Source: Desulfobacterales bacterium
GTDB lineage: Bacteria > Desulfobacterota > DSM-4660 > Desulfatiglandales > B25-G16
DNA: 8,854 nt
Reading direction: 5' to 3'
NCBI GenBank assembly: GCA_030672485.1
Contig: DAOVGH010000059.1
Span: 1-8,854, forward strand
Shown here: positions 1 through 5,012 of the stretch, in pieces
Layout: each line of letters begins with the position of its first letter
How positions within the stretch are numbered: the first letter of the stretch is position 1
Program-made: the position numbers and the translations under genes
Notes under the pieces: model-generated
The model's database searches: none
Told to the model about the DNA's origin: nothing
The model's input: only the letters and a program-made list of their open reading frames with translations

Positions 1-543
1 GGGATGCTCTGTGGTGGAAATACGGATATCCTCCTTGAACCAATCTCAGCTCAACCTACTCTATGCATCTTTGGGGCGGGGCACATCTCCTTTTCCATCT
101 CCAAGATTGCCAAGATGGTGGGATTCAAGGTAGTTGTGGTTGACAATAGGACTGAATTTGCTAACACCAACCGATTTCCCGAGGCGGATGAGATATTCGC
201 TGAAGATTTCTCAAAGGTATTTTCAAGACTGAAGATCAATAGATCATCCTATATAGTGATCGTGACCAGGGGCCATCAATTTGATGAGGAGGTATTGGAA
301 TGGGCAGTGAAGACCGAGGCTTGCTATATAGGAATGATAGGGAGTAGAAAGAAGAAAGGGGCTCTATTCTCGCATTTACAATCCAAAGGGATATCTAAGA
401 AGTTACTTGAAGGTGTCTACGCCCCCATCGGAATTGATATCAATGCAGAAACACCTGCGGAGATCGCTGTGAGCATTATGGCCGAGATCATAAAGCTTAG
501 AAGGGAAAAGGAAGGGACTCGGAGAAAAACCTGGAAGGTTTAA
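1..543 (+). CDS. xdhC: XdhC/CoxI family molybdenum hydroxylase maturation protein (5' end missing)
   Basis: Members of this family bind molybdenum cofactor, help sulfurate it and insert it into xanthine dehydrogenase, CO dehydrogenase or aldehyde oxidoreductase-type enzymes in the cytoplasm. The reading frame is open to the left edge, and the first visible residues include a CGG motif that in XdhC proteins lies inside the protein. The Met at position 4 is therefore internal and the gene is truncated by the window. Counting from that Met, the Rossmann-like C-terminal domain shows FGAGHIS (23-29), VVDNR (45-49), a TRGHQFDEEVL segment (88-98), YIGMIGSRKK (108-117) and a GIDINAETPAEIA-type helix start (142-154). 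These are the standard XdhC_C landmarks. It ends 31 bp before the mocA-like gene on the same strand, in line with an accessory operon for a molybdenum hydroxylase. The symbol is given by family; a CoxI-type substrate enzyme is equally possible. Confidence 0.9.
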   Translation, partial: GMLCGGNTDILLEPISAQPTLCIFGAGHISFSISKIAKMVGFKVVVVDNRTEFANTNRFPEADEIFAEDFSKVFSRLKINRSSYIVIVTRGHQFDEEVLEWAVKTEACYIGMIGSRKKKGALFSHLQSKGISKKLLEGVYAPIGIDINAETPAEIAVSIMAEIIKLRREKEGTRRKTWKV

Positions 544-574
544 AGATTCCAAGAAATCTGGCTATAAATATAAA

Positions 575-1237
575 ATGGAACCCATACCTGGTATCTTGCT
601 TTCCGCGGGAAGTTCTGTACGTTTTGGCTCTGAGAAGTTGCTCACCCTCCTTCCAACAGGTGAAACGCTTTTCGAAAGAGCCCTCAAGGTCCATCTGCAA
701 AGTCAGATCTCTCCCCTTATAGTTGTAGTTTCTGCTTTTCTTGGGAAAATCATCATCGAAAAAACCCGAATCTTCTCCCTTTCGAGGATTGCAATTGAAA
801 AAGAGGTGGATCCCTGGTACTCCTTCTCGAGCCGATGGGGAGGCGGAAGATTGGTCATTAACAAAATGTTCAAGGAAGGAATGTCGTCCTCCATCCATAA
901 AGGATTAGGCTGTCTAAGAGATGAAGAGAGGGATAACGGGGTTCTGATCTCCCTTGCAGATTTGCCCTATCTAAGTTGTGAGGCGATAAATTTTTTAATC
1001 AAAAAATTCCTGGAGAAAAGGACGGGGGTTCTTGTTCCTGTCTTCAATGGCACTACAGGCCATCCGGTCATTGTTGATATAAATCGATTTAGAAATGATA
1101 TCGGTAAGATAAAAGGTGATGTAGGCCTAAAAGTTCTCATTAACAAATACCCAAAAATGGTGGAAAGAGTCCCGTGGAAGGATGACTCAGTTACGTGGGA
1201 TATTGATAATCCTAGGGATTTAGAAAGGTTATTATGA
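575..1237 (+). CDS. mocA: MocA-like molybdenum cofactor cytidylyltransferase (NTP transferase)
   Basis: This is a 220-aa MobA-like NTP transferase, best read as MocA, which transfers CMP from CTP to molybdopterin cofactor to give the cytosine dinucleotide form used by XdhC-dependent hydroxylases. Visible motifs are the nucleotide-binding loop LLSAGSSVRFGSEK (8-21, with R16 and K21), GMSSSIHKGL (102-111), SLADLP (126-131, metal-binding D129), TGHPV (161-165), GDVG (181-184) and DIDNP (209-213). The order and spacing from GMSSS onward fit MocA better than GTP-using MobA. Between the second beta strand (about residue 53) and GMSSS there is a segment roughly 20 residues longer than in E. coli MocA, including a Trp-rich DPWYSFSSRWGGG patch. 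The start at MEPIPG fits the family, but no strong Shine-Dalgarno is visible, so coupling to xdhC is likely. It overlaps the next gene by ATGA. Nucleotide specificity (CTP rather than GTP) is inferred. Confidence 0.87.
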   Translation: MEPIPGILLSAGSSVRFGSEKLLTLLPTGETLFERALKVHLQSQISPLIVVVSAFLGKIIIEKTRIFSLSRIAIEKEVDPWYSFSSRWGGGRLVINKMFKEGMSSSIHKGLGCLRDEERDNGVLISLADLPYLSCEAINFLIKKFLEKRTGVLVPVFNGTTGHPVIVDINRFRNDIGKIKGDVGLKVLINKYPKMVERVPWKDDSVTWDIDNPRDLERLL

Positions 1238-2004
1238 ACTCAACTACCGAAAGACTGCTGGAAAAAGGGATGGATCTGGCCGATGACCAGATAGTTACCG
1301 ATCTCAGGGTGGGCCTCGGCTATACCGCAGCAGAGGTTTCAAACAAAGATGTAGGCCTGGCCTATACCTTTCAGCATGATATCAGCGGAACATGCACTGC
1401 GATAAAACAGGCGGGAAAAATAACTGGAAGTACAGCCAAGGAGTTGGTTGGATGGATGGGGAGAGGCGACCTTCTCTCGAGTGCAATGGGGTTAGCGACC
1501 TTGAATGCAGTGCTTCAGTCTTACCTCCCTGAAAGTCTGGGTGAGGATTTTCTCCCATTTCTGGAAATAGGCCCCAAGGATAGCGTAGGAATGGTGGGAT
1601 ATTTTGGGCCCTTGATTCAGCCTATCCGGCAAAAATGTGGTGAGCTTCTGATATTTGAAAGAGAAACAAGCAAAGGAAAGGGATTATTGGGTCCGGAGGA
1701 GATCAGATTTCGCCTACCGGATTGCACCATTGTAATCCTATCTGCAACCACCCTGATAAATCACACATTTGACCAGATTACGAAATATATTGGACGAGCT
1801 AGAGAGGTGGTTCTGCTGGGTCCGTCTGCACCGCTCCTTCCAGATGCCTTTGAAAAAACCCCTGTAAGCTATCTGGGAGGCGTCCGGATGATCGACAGGA
1901 AGAAATCCCTTAAGATAGTCAGCCAAGGAGGGGGAACGCAAAGGCTTCTGAAGGCAGGCTCGGTGAAGAAAATAGTAGTTGCCACATCGACCCCGCCTAC
2001 TTGA
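1234..2004 (+). CDS. DUF4213/DUF364 family protein (putative heavy-metal chelation)
   Basis: This 256-aa protein resembles the two-part DUF4213 (N-terminal, enolase-N-like) plus DUF364 (C-terminal, Rossmann-like) family, annotated only as putative heavy-metal chelation; no reaction is established. Supporting landmarks are GLAYTF (41-46), SSAMGLATLNAVL (82-94), MVGYFGPLI (120-128), LPDCTIVILSATTLINHT (161-178), LLGPSAPLLP (194-203) and SQGGGTQRLL (230-239). It has no signal peptide or membrane segment, so it should be cytoplasmic. Its start overlaps the mocA-like stop in an ATGA junction with an AAAGG Shine-Dalgarno five bases upstream, which indicates translational coupling. The neighbourhood suggests a role in molybdenum or tungsten cofactor or metal handling, but that is inference from context. 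Family assignment is by pattern recognition and was not checked by profile search. Confidence 0.8.
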   Translation: MNSTTERLLEKGMDLADDQIVTDLRVGLGYTAAEVSNKDVGLAYTFQHDISGTCTAIKQAGKITGSTAKELVGWMGRGDLLSSAMGLATLNAVLQSYLPESLGEDFLPFLEIGPKDSVGMVGYFGPLIQPIRQKCGELLIFERETSKGKGLLGPEEIRFRLPDCTIVILSATTLINHTFDQITKYIGRAREVVLLGPSAPLLPDAFEKTPVSYLGGVRMIDRKKSLKIVSQGGGTQRLLKAGSVKKIVVATSTPPT

Positions 2005-2011
2005 CGAAGTA

Positions 2012-2042
2012 CCCCGCAATCTTGAGGTAAGCATCTGTGGGG
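2012..2042. other. Possible stem-loop between convergent genes
   Basis: CCCCGC at 2012-2017 can pair with GTGGGG at 2037-2042 (six pairs, one of them G-T), and a three-base CTT/AAG pair (2021-2023 with 2029-2031) can form inside the loop. It lies between the 3' ends of the DUF364 and fmdB-like genes, where a bidirectional terminator is expected. No run of T follows it on either strand, so it does not look like a standard intrinsic terminator. It could be an RNA 3' end stabiliser or chance. Confidence 0.3.
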
Positions 2043-2065
2043 CCCTGAAAAAAATGGTATTAGGC

Positions 2066-2551
2066 CTATAATTCATAAAGGGTTTCGTCTTTAAGGGGAG
2101 TCTTTGCCTTTTCTCTTGGCAGCCTCTTTTCCGGGAGGGCGAATGGTTCTTCTTCCAAAATATCTCCCATCTCTCCCTCAATTTTCTCAGGGTCTTCCCC
2201 TGCTTCCATCCTCTCTATTGCCTCCTTCATCCCTTTGCCCAGATTTAACCCGGAAATCTCGGAAAGTCTGCGCATTACACTGGCTGCCTGTTTCGGATCA
2301 TCTTCGTTAAGATCGTGCGCTTCCCTTGCGAGCATACCAACAGCCTTTTCCATCCTCTCCTCATCAAAAGGGAGGGAATCTTTGCTATTCCCCTCAGGGC
2401 CTTGCTTCAGAATAGAAAAGCTCGATAGAAATCGTCTTAATTTCATCTCTCTGCATCTGGGACAGATTGGTTGTTTGCTTGTATTTATCGATTTTGAGTA
2501 AAAATTAAACAGGGTATTACACCTTTCACAGTAAAATTCATAGACGGGCAT
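2066..2551 (-). CDS. FmdB-family zinc-ribbon protein with acidic C-terminal tail
   Basis: This 161-aa protein begins with the FmdB/CxxC_CxxC_SSSS-type zinc ribbon: MPVYEFYCERC, then CPRC, with the four zinc ligands C8, C11, C30 and C33. The FmdB family was named from a putative regulatory gene near formamidase genes; its real function is unknown. After the ribbon come a basic patch (KLRRF) and a long acidic, helix-rich region (about 70-140) with a RRLSEISG segment and an 'EAGEDPEKIEGEM' segment, ending in DETLYEL. I recall this tail from Desulfobacterota FmdB proteins. The start at 2551 is preferred over the longer ATG at 2611: it begins exactly at the family's MPxYEF, has AAGGGAGG upstream, and the ATG at 2611 would overlap the -35 element of the best promoter. 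It is a single gene converging on the molybdenum-cofactor operon. Confidence 0.88.
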   Translation of the reverse strand: MPVYEFYCERCNTLFNFYSKSINTSKQPICPRCREMKLRRFLSSFSILKQGPEGNSKDSLPFDEERMEKAVGMLAREAHDLNEDDPKQAASVMRRLSEISGLNLGKGMKEAIERMEAGEDPEKIEGEMGDILEEEPFALPEKRLPREKAKTPLKDETLYEL

Positions 2552-2553
2552 CT

Positions 2554-2562
2554 CTCCTCCCT
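2554..2562 (-). promoter_or_regulatory. Shine-Dalgarno of the fmdB-like gene
   Basis: On the minus strand the bases just before the ATG at 2551 read AGGGAGGAG, with GGAGG four bases from the start codon. It is the strongest ribosome binding site near either candidate start and supports the shorter start. Confidence 0.7.
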
Positions 2563-2582
2563 TGATTTGTTCTTCTTTGTGC

Positions 2583-2611
2583 ACAATATCAGCAGGATCT
2601 TGCCATGACAA
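2583..2611 (-). promoter_or_regulatory. Sigma70-type promoter for the fmdB-like gene, extended -10
   Basis: On the minus strand, TTGTCA (2611-2606; five of six to the TTGACA consensus) is followed by exactly 17 bases and then TATTGT (2588-2583; four of six), preceded by TGA, which gives an extended -10 (TGN). Transcription would start near 2575, leaving a leader of about 24 nt before the ATG at 2551. The geometry is good, but the call rests on sequence alone. Confidence 0.5.
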
Positions 2612-2623
2612 GAAAAATGAGGG

Positions 2624-2695
2624 CCTTAATTTAATGCTAAGCCTTTGATTTTACTGAAAGCTGATGGCTGAGAGCTAAACCCTTAGATTTAATGA
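2624..2695. repeat. Cluster of degenerate short direct repeats
   Basis: Two near-copies of CCTTA(G)ATTTAATG lie at 2624-2636 and 2681-2694. Overlapping them, a 22-bp unit at 2636-2657 is imperfectly repeated at 2674-2695 (both begin GCTAA and end TGA). Between them are three tandem heptamers (AGCTGAT, GGCTGAG, AGCTAAA) at 2659-2679. This occupies part of the 288-bp divergent spacer between the fmdB-like gene and purE. It looks like a decayed repeat element or repeat-driven expansion. No terminal inverted repeats, ORF or transposase remnant is visible. Confidence 0.5.
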
Positions 2696-2716
2696 GAAGG
2701 GGCTTGAGATGGAGCA

Positions 2717-2744
2717 TTGAATTGGTGTAATAAAATAATATCAT
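2717..2744 (+). promoter_or_regulatory. Tentative promoter for purE-tsaC
   Basis: TTGAAT (2717-2722), 16 bases, then TATCAT (2739-2744) is the best sigma70-like pair in the AT-rich region upstream of purE. It would give a leader of roughly 90 nt. The region is so AT-rich that chance matches are expected. No purine riboswitch core or PurR-like palindrome was recognised in this leader. Confidence 0.25.
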
Positions 2745-2839
2745 TAAAAAAATATTAGGTTAAAATTAGTTAAGGAAATAGATAGAGTTTTTTGTCGCGG
2801 AAGATTGAAAATTTAAACACCTAAATTGGGGCTACGATT

Positions 2840-3325
2840 ATGAAAGATAGGCCATTAGTAGGAATAGTCATAGGAAGCACCTCTGACAGGGATGTAATGG
2901 ATGAATGTATAAAGACCCTGAGGGAGATGGACATAGCTTTCGAAATAACCGTATCTTCTGCCCACAGGTCTCCGGATAAAACCAGGGACTACGCCATCAG
3001 TGCCTCTGATAGAGGGTTAGAGGTTATTATTGCAGGTGCTGGCTGGGCAGCCCATCTGGCCGGGATAATTGCTTCCTATACCACATTGCCAGTTATCGGT
3101 GTACCTATTGACTCCTCTCCGCTTAAGGGGATAGATTCGCTCCTGTCAACGGTCCAGATGCCCCCAGGTGTTCCTGTGGCTGCTATGGCAATTGGTAGAG
3201 GTGGCGCCCGGAATGCCGCTGTATTTGCTGCCCAGATACTGGCCCTCAAGCATCCTGACATTGCCAAGAGATTGGAGGCCCACAAAGAGCGACTGACGAA
3301 GGCAAGAGGGGGCACGAAAGATTGA
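2840..3325 (+). CDS. purE: PurE, N5-carboxyaminoimidazole ribonucleotide mutase
   Basis: This 161-aa class I PurE-like protein converts N5-CAIR to CAIR in de novo purine synthesis. Landmarks are the phosphate-binding GSTSD (12-16), SAHRSP (40-45) with the conserved SAHR, AGAGWAAHLAG (65-75), TTLPVIGVPI (81-90), the DSLLSTVQMPPGVPVA stretch (99-114) and AIGRGGARNAA (117-127). Length matches the family (about 160-170 aa). The canonical AGAGGAAHLPG loop has Trp69 for Gly and Ala74 for Pro here, while the loop histidine (His72) is kept. The ATG start fits the family N-terminus; a weak GGGG lies eight bases upstream. No purK is in view, so class I assignment rests on motif type. Its TGA overlaps the TTG start of tsaC, so the two should be co-transcribed and coupled. 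Confidence 0.96.
   Translation: MKDRPLVGIVIGSTSDRDVMDECIKTLREMDIAFEITVSSAHRSPDKTRDYAISASDRGLEVIIAGAGWAAHLAGIIASYTTLPVIGVPIDSSPLKGIDSLLSTVQMPPGVPVAAMAIGRGGARNAAVFAAQILALKHPDIAKRLEAHKERLTKARGGTKD
3306..3312 (+). promoter_or_regulatory. Ribosome binding site for the TTG-start tsaC gene
   Basis: GAGGGGG lies nine bases before the TTG at 3322, inside the end of purE. It supports the TTG start, which overlaps the purE stop as TTGA, so translation can also restart by coupling. Confidence 0.5.
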
Positions 3326-3984
3326 GTCATTTTGTAAAAATTCATTCAGATGAATCCTTAAGAAAGGGTCTCGATGAAGCTGCTAAGATCATCTCAGAAG
3401 GAGGCATTGTAGCGTTTCCCACGGAATCTTTTTATGGTCTAGGTGCAGATGTGACCAATCCAGATGCCATAAAAAGGCTCTTTAAGATAAAGAGGAGAAA
3501 GTCTGATCTCCCCCTCCTCATTCTGATCTCTTCCCTCAGGAAGCTCCCTAAATATGTTACTTCTATCCCACCAGGGGCAAAAAGGATAGGGGAAAAATTC
3601 TGGCCTGGCGGGCTTACCATGATTTTTCAGTCCTCACCTATCTTGCCATTGGTGTTGACGGCGGGTAAAGGAAAAGTGGGTATCAGGATATCCAGCCACC
3701 CTTTGGCCAATGCCCTCTCACGAGCCCTGGATGTTCCAATCACAGCAACAAGCGCCAATATCTCTGGAAGGCCTCCTTGCATAATGGCTGATCAGGTTGT
3801 AGAATGTCTAGGAGATGACCTGGATCTCATATTAGATGGAGGAACAACAGAAGGAAGATATCCGTCTACTATCCTTGATGTGACAGTTGATCCTCCTTTA
3901 ATCATCCGGGAAGGGATTATTAAAACAGAAGAGATTATTAAGAGTGGCATTTATGAAAAGATAGTCGAGTCGTCGAGTGGTTAA
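3322..3984 (+). CDS. tsaC: L-threonylcarbamoyladenylate synthase (TsaC/Sua5/YrdC family)
   Basis: Members of this family make threonylcarbamoyl-AMP from threonine, bicarbonate and ATP, the first step of t6A formation at position 37 of ANN-decoding tRNAs. The 220-aa protein is a YrdC domain with FPTESFYGLGAD (32-43), the basic KIKRR (55-59) followed by LPLLILI (63-69), FWPGGLT (93-99), GKVGIRIS (117-124), ATSANISG (142-149), LDGGTTEG (171-178), STILDV (182-187) and IIREG (194-198). The length fits YwlC/TsaC-type proteins without the extra C-terminal Sua5 domain. It starts with TTG in a four-base overlap with purE. The last residues, VESSSG, and the TAA stop are encoded by the left arm of an octamer inverted repeat, so the C-terminal end may have been altered by that element. 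Whether to call it tsaC or tsaC2 cannot be decided here. Confidence 0.94.
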   Translation: MSHFVKIHSDESLRKGLDEAAKIISEGGIVAFPTESFYGLGADVTNPDAIKRLFKIKRRKSDLPLLILISSLRKLPKYVTSIPPGAKRIGEKFWPGGLTMIFQSSPILPLVLTAGKGKVGIRISSHPLANALSRALDVPITATSANISGRPPCIMADQVVECLGDDLDLILDGGTTEGRYPSTILDVTVDPPLIIREGIIKTEEIIKSGIYEKIVESSSG

Positions 3985-4032
3985 GTGATTAAGATCATAC
4001 GACTCAACCAACTGACCACTCAACCATTTGAC
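3964..4032. repeat. Inverted pair of octamer-repeat arms (four units per arm)
   Basis: The left arm (3964-3995) is four degenerate octamers with consensus GTYRAGTG on the plus strand: 3964-3971, 3972-3979, 3980-3987 and 3988-3995. The right arm (4001-4032) is four octamers of the same consensus on the minus strand: 4001-4008, 4009-4016, 4017-4024 and 4025-4032. Five bases separate the arms. Aligned as a hairpin, 21 of 32 positions pair exactly and several more are G-U, so an imperfect long stem-loop is possible in RNA. It covers the tsaC stop codon and ends 13 bases before the rapZ start. No T-run follows, so it is not an ordinary terminator. It may be a processing or translation-control element, or a passive repeat family. 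Confidence 0.75.
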
Positions 4033-4045
4033 AAACTCCGGATAA

Positions 4046-4918
4046 GTGGAAAAAATAAAAATCATAGTTGTTACCGGTCTTTCAGGATCGGGAAAAACCA
4101 CAGCAATAGATGCGCTCGAGGACGCTGGTTTCTTCTGCATAGATAATCTGCCAGTGATACTGCTGCCCAAGTTTTTGGAGCTAAGGGCAGAGGCTGGTTC
4201 GGAAATAACGAAGCTTGCCCTCGTTATGGATCTCAGGGAAAAAGAGTTTCTTCAAACTTATCCTGAGATCTTTAAAAGACTTAGGGAGGATAGATACCTC
4301 TTCGAGATCCTCTTTCTTGAGGCCTCTACAGAGATCCTACTAAGGAGGTACAGTCAGACCCGAAGAAAACACCCTCTAGGCGGGGATAAGAGCCTTCTTG
4401 AAGGGATTCAGACCGAAAGGGAGGAATTAAAAGAGCTAAGGGAGATTGCAGATCACATAATTGACACATCAAACTATAACGTTCATGAATTGAAGGAGAT
4501 TATCCTGAATCATGTCCTAAAGGCAGTCCCTGCAAAAAGGATGAAAATTTACCTCCTATCCTTCGGGTACAAATATGGTATACCCCATGATGCGGATCTG
4601 GTCATTGATGTTAGGTTCCTTCCTAACCCTCACTTTGTTCAAGAATTAAAAAACCTTGATGGAACCTCCCCAAGGGTCAAAAAATATATGGATAGGTGGA
4701 AAGAGACCCATATCTTCCTTAAGAAATATCTAGACCTCCTTAACTACCTCATCCCTCACTACGAAAAAGAAGGGAAATCCTCTTTGACCATTGCCGTGGG
4801 ATGTACAGCAGGGACACACAGGTCTGTAAGTATTGCCGATGCTATTTATGGAAAACTTAAAAAAACAACAAACCTTATCACCTTAACACATCGAGATATT
4901 GAATTAGACAGACAATGA
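4046..4918 (+). CDS. rapZ: RapZ/YvcJ family P-loop RNase adaptor protein
   Basis: This 290-aa protein, close to E. coli RapZ (284 aa), has an N-terminal P-loop domain and a C-terminal RapZ domain. In E. coli RapZ binds glucosamine-6-phosphate and presents the sRNA GlmZ to RNase E; elsewhere the family is a nucleotide-binding protein of less clear role. Seen here: Walker A GLSGSGKTT (11-19), CIDNLP (31-36), LVMDLRE with a Walker-B-like Asp, FLEASTEILLRRYSQTRRKHPL-type central segment, DVRFLPNP in the second half, and GCTAGTHRSV (252-261) near the end. The last motif is usually GCTGG(K/Q)HRSV, so Ala255 and Thr257 are unusual. The GTG start is firmly placed because an in-frame TAA directly precedes it; the Shine-Dalgarno is weak. 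It follows tsaC by 61 bp filled by the octamer repeat and converges with rng. The usual PTS or hprK neighbours are not in view. Confidence 0.94.
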   Translation: MEKIKIIVVTGLSGSGKTTAIDALEDAGFFCIDNLPVILLPKFLELRAEAGSEITKLALVMDLREKEFLQTYPEIFKRLREDRYLFEILFLEASTEILLRRYSQTRRKHPLGGDKSLLEGIQTEREELKELREIADHIIDTSNYNVHELKEIILNHVLKAVPAKRMKIYLLSFGYKYGIPHDADLVIDVRFLPNPHFVQELKNLDGTSPRVKKYMDRWKETHIFLKKYLDLLNYLIPHYEKEGKSSLTIAVGCTAGTHRSVSIADAIYGKLKKTTNLITLTHRDIELDRQ

Positions 4919-4992
4919 GAGATGCATTTGGTTGTTCTAGATTAGACCAACTGGCAAAAGAACGGTTTGCAGTGCAGGGAATATTAGTATAG
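4915..4992 (+). CDS. Possible 25-aa micro-ORF overlapping the rapZ stop
   Basis: An ATG overlaps the rapZ TGA as ATGA and opens a 25-codon frame that starts MRDAFGCSRL and ends before TAG at 4990-4992. It fills most of the rapZ-rng convergent gap. I recognise no family; there is no signal peptide or membrane segment. It could be translated by coupling from rapZ, be the remnant of a lost downstream gene, or be chance. Confidence 0.2.
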   Translation: MRDAFGCSRLDQLAKERFAVQGILV

Positions 4993-5012
4993 GGGATTAG
5001 GGAGAAAGATAC

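Noticed and set aside
4..543. ATG at position 4 as the true start of the XdhC gene
   Set aside because: The frame is open to the left edge and the Met sits in the conserved CGG region, which is internal in XdhC family proteins.
497..898. Minus-strand ORF of 133 codons opposite the xdhC-mocA junction
   Set aside because: It is antisense to two genes with clear family motifs and has no recognisable protein features of its own.
1738..2181. Minus-strand ORF of 147 codons overlapping the DUF364 and fmdB-like genes
   Set aside because: It is a shadow frame lying across two well-supported genes, with basic low-quality composition and no motif.
2552..2611. Longer fmdB start at 2611
   Set aside because: It adds 20 residues before the family's MPxYEF start, lacks a good ribosome binding site and overlaps the -35 of the best promoter.
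2700..2839. Purine riboswitch in the purE leader
   Set aside because: No conserved loop sequences or P1-P3 arrangement could be found; the region is mostly simple AT-rich sequence.
3964..4032. CRISPR-like array
   Set aside because: Units are only eight bases, are directly adjacent with no spacers, and change orientation midway.
4951..4972. Intrinsic terminator in the rapZ-rng gap
   Set aside because: A CTG-CAAA/TTTG-CAG stem with a bulge and a seven-base loop can be drawn, but it is weak and has no following T-run on either strand.
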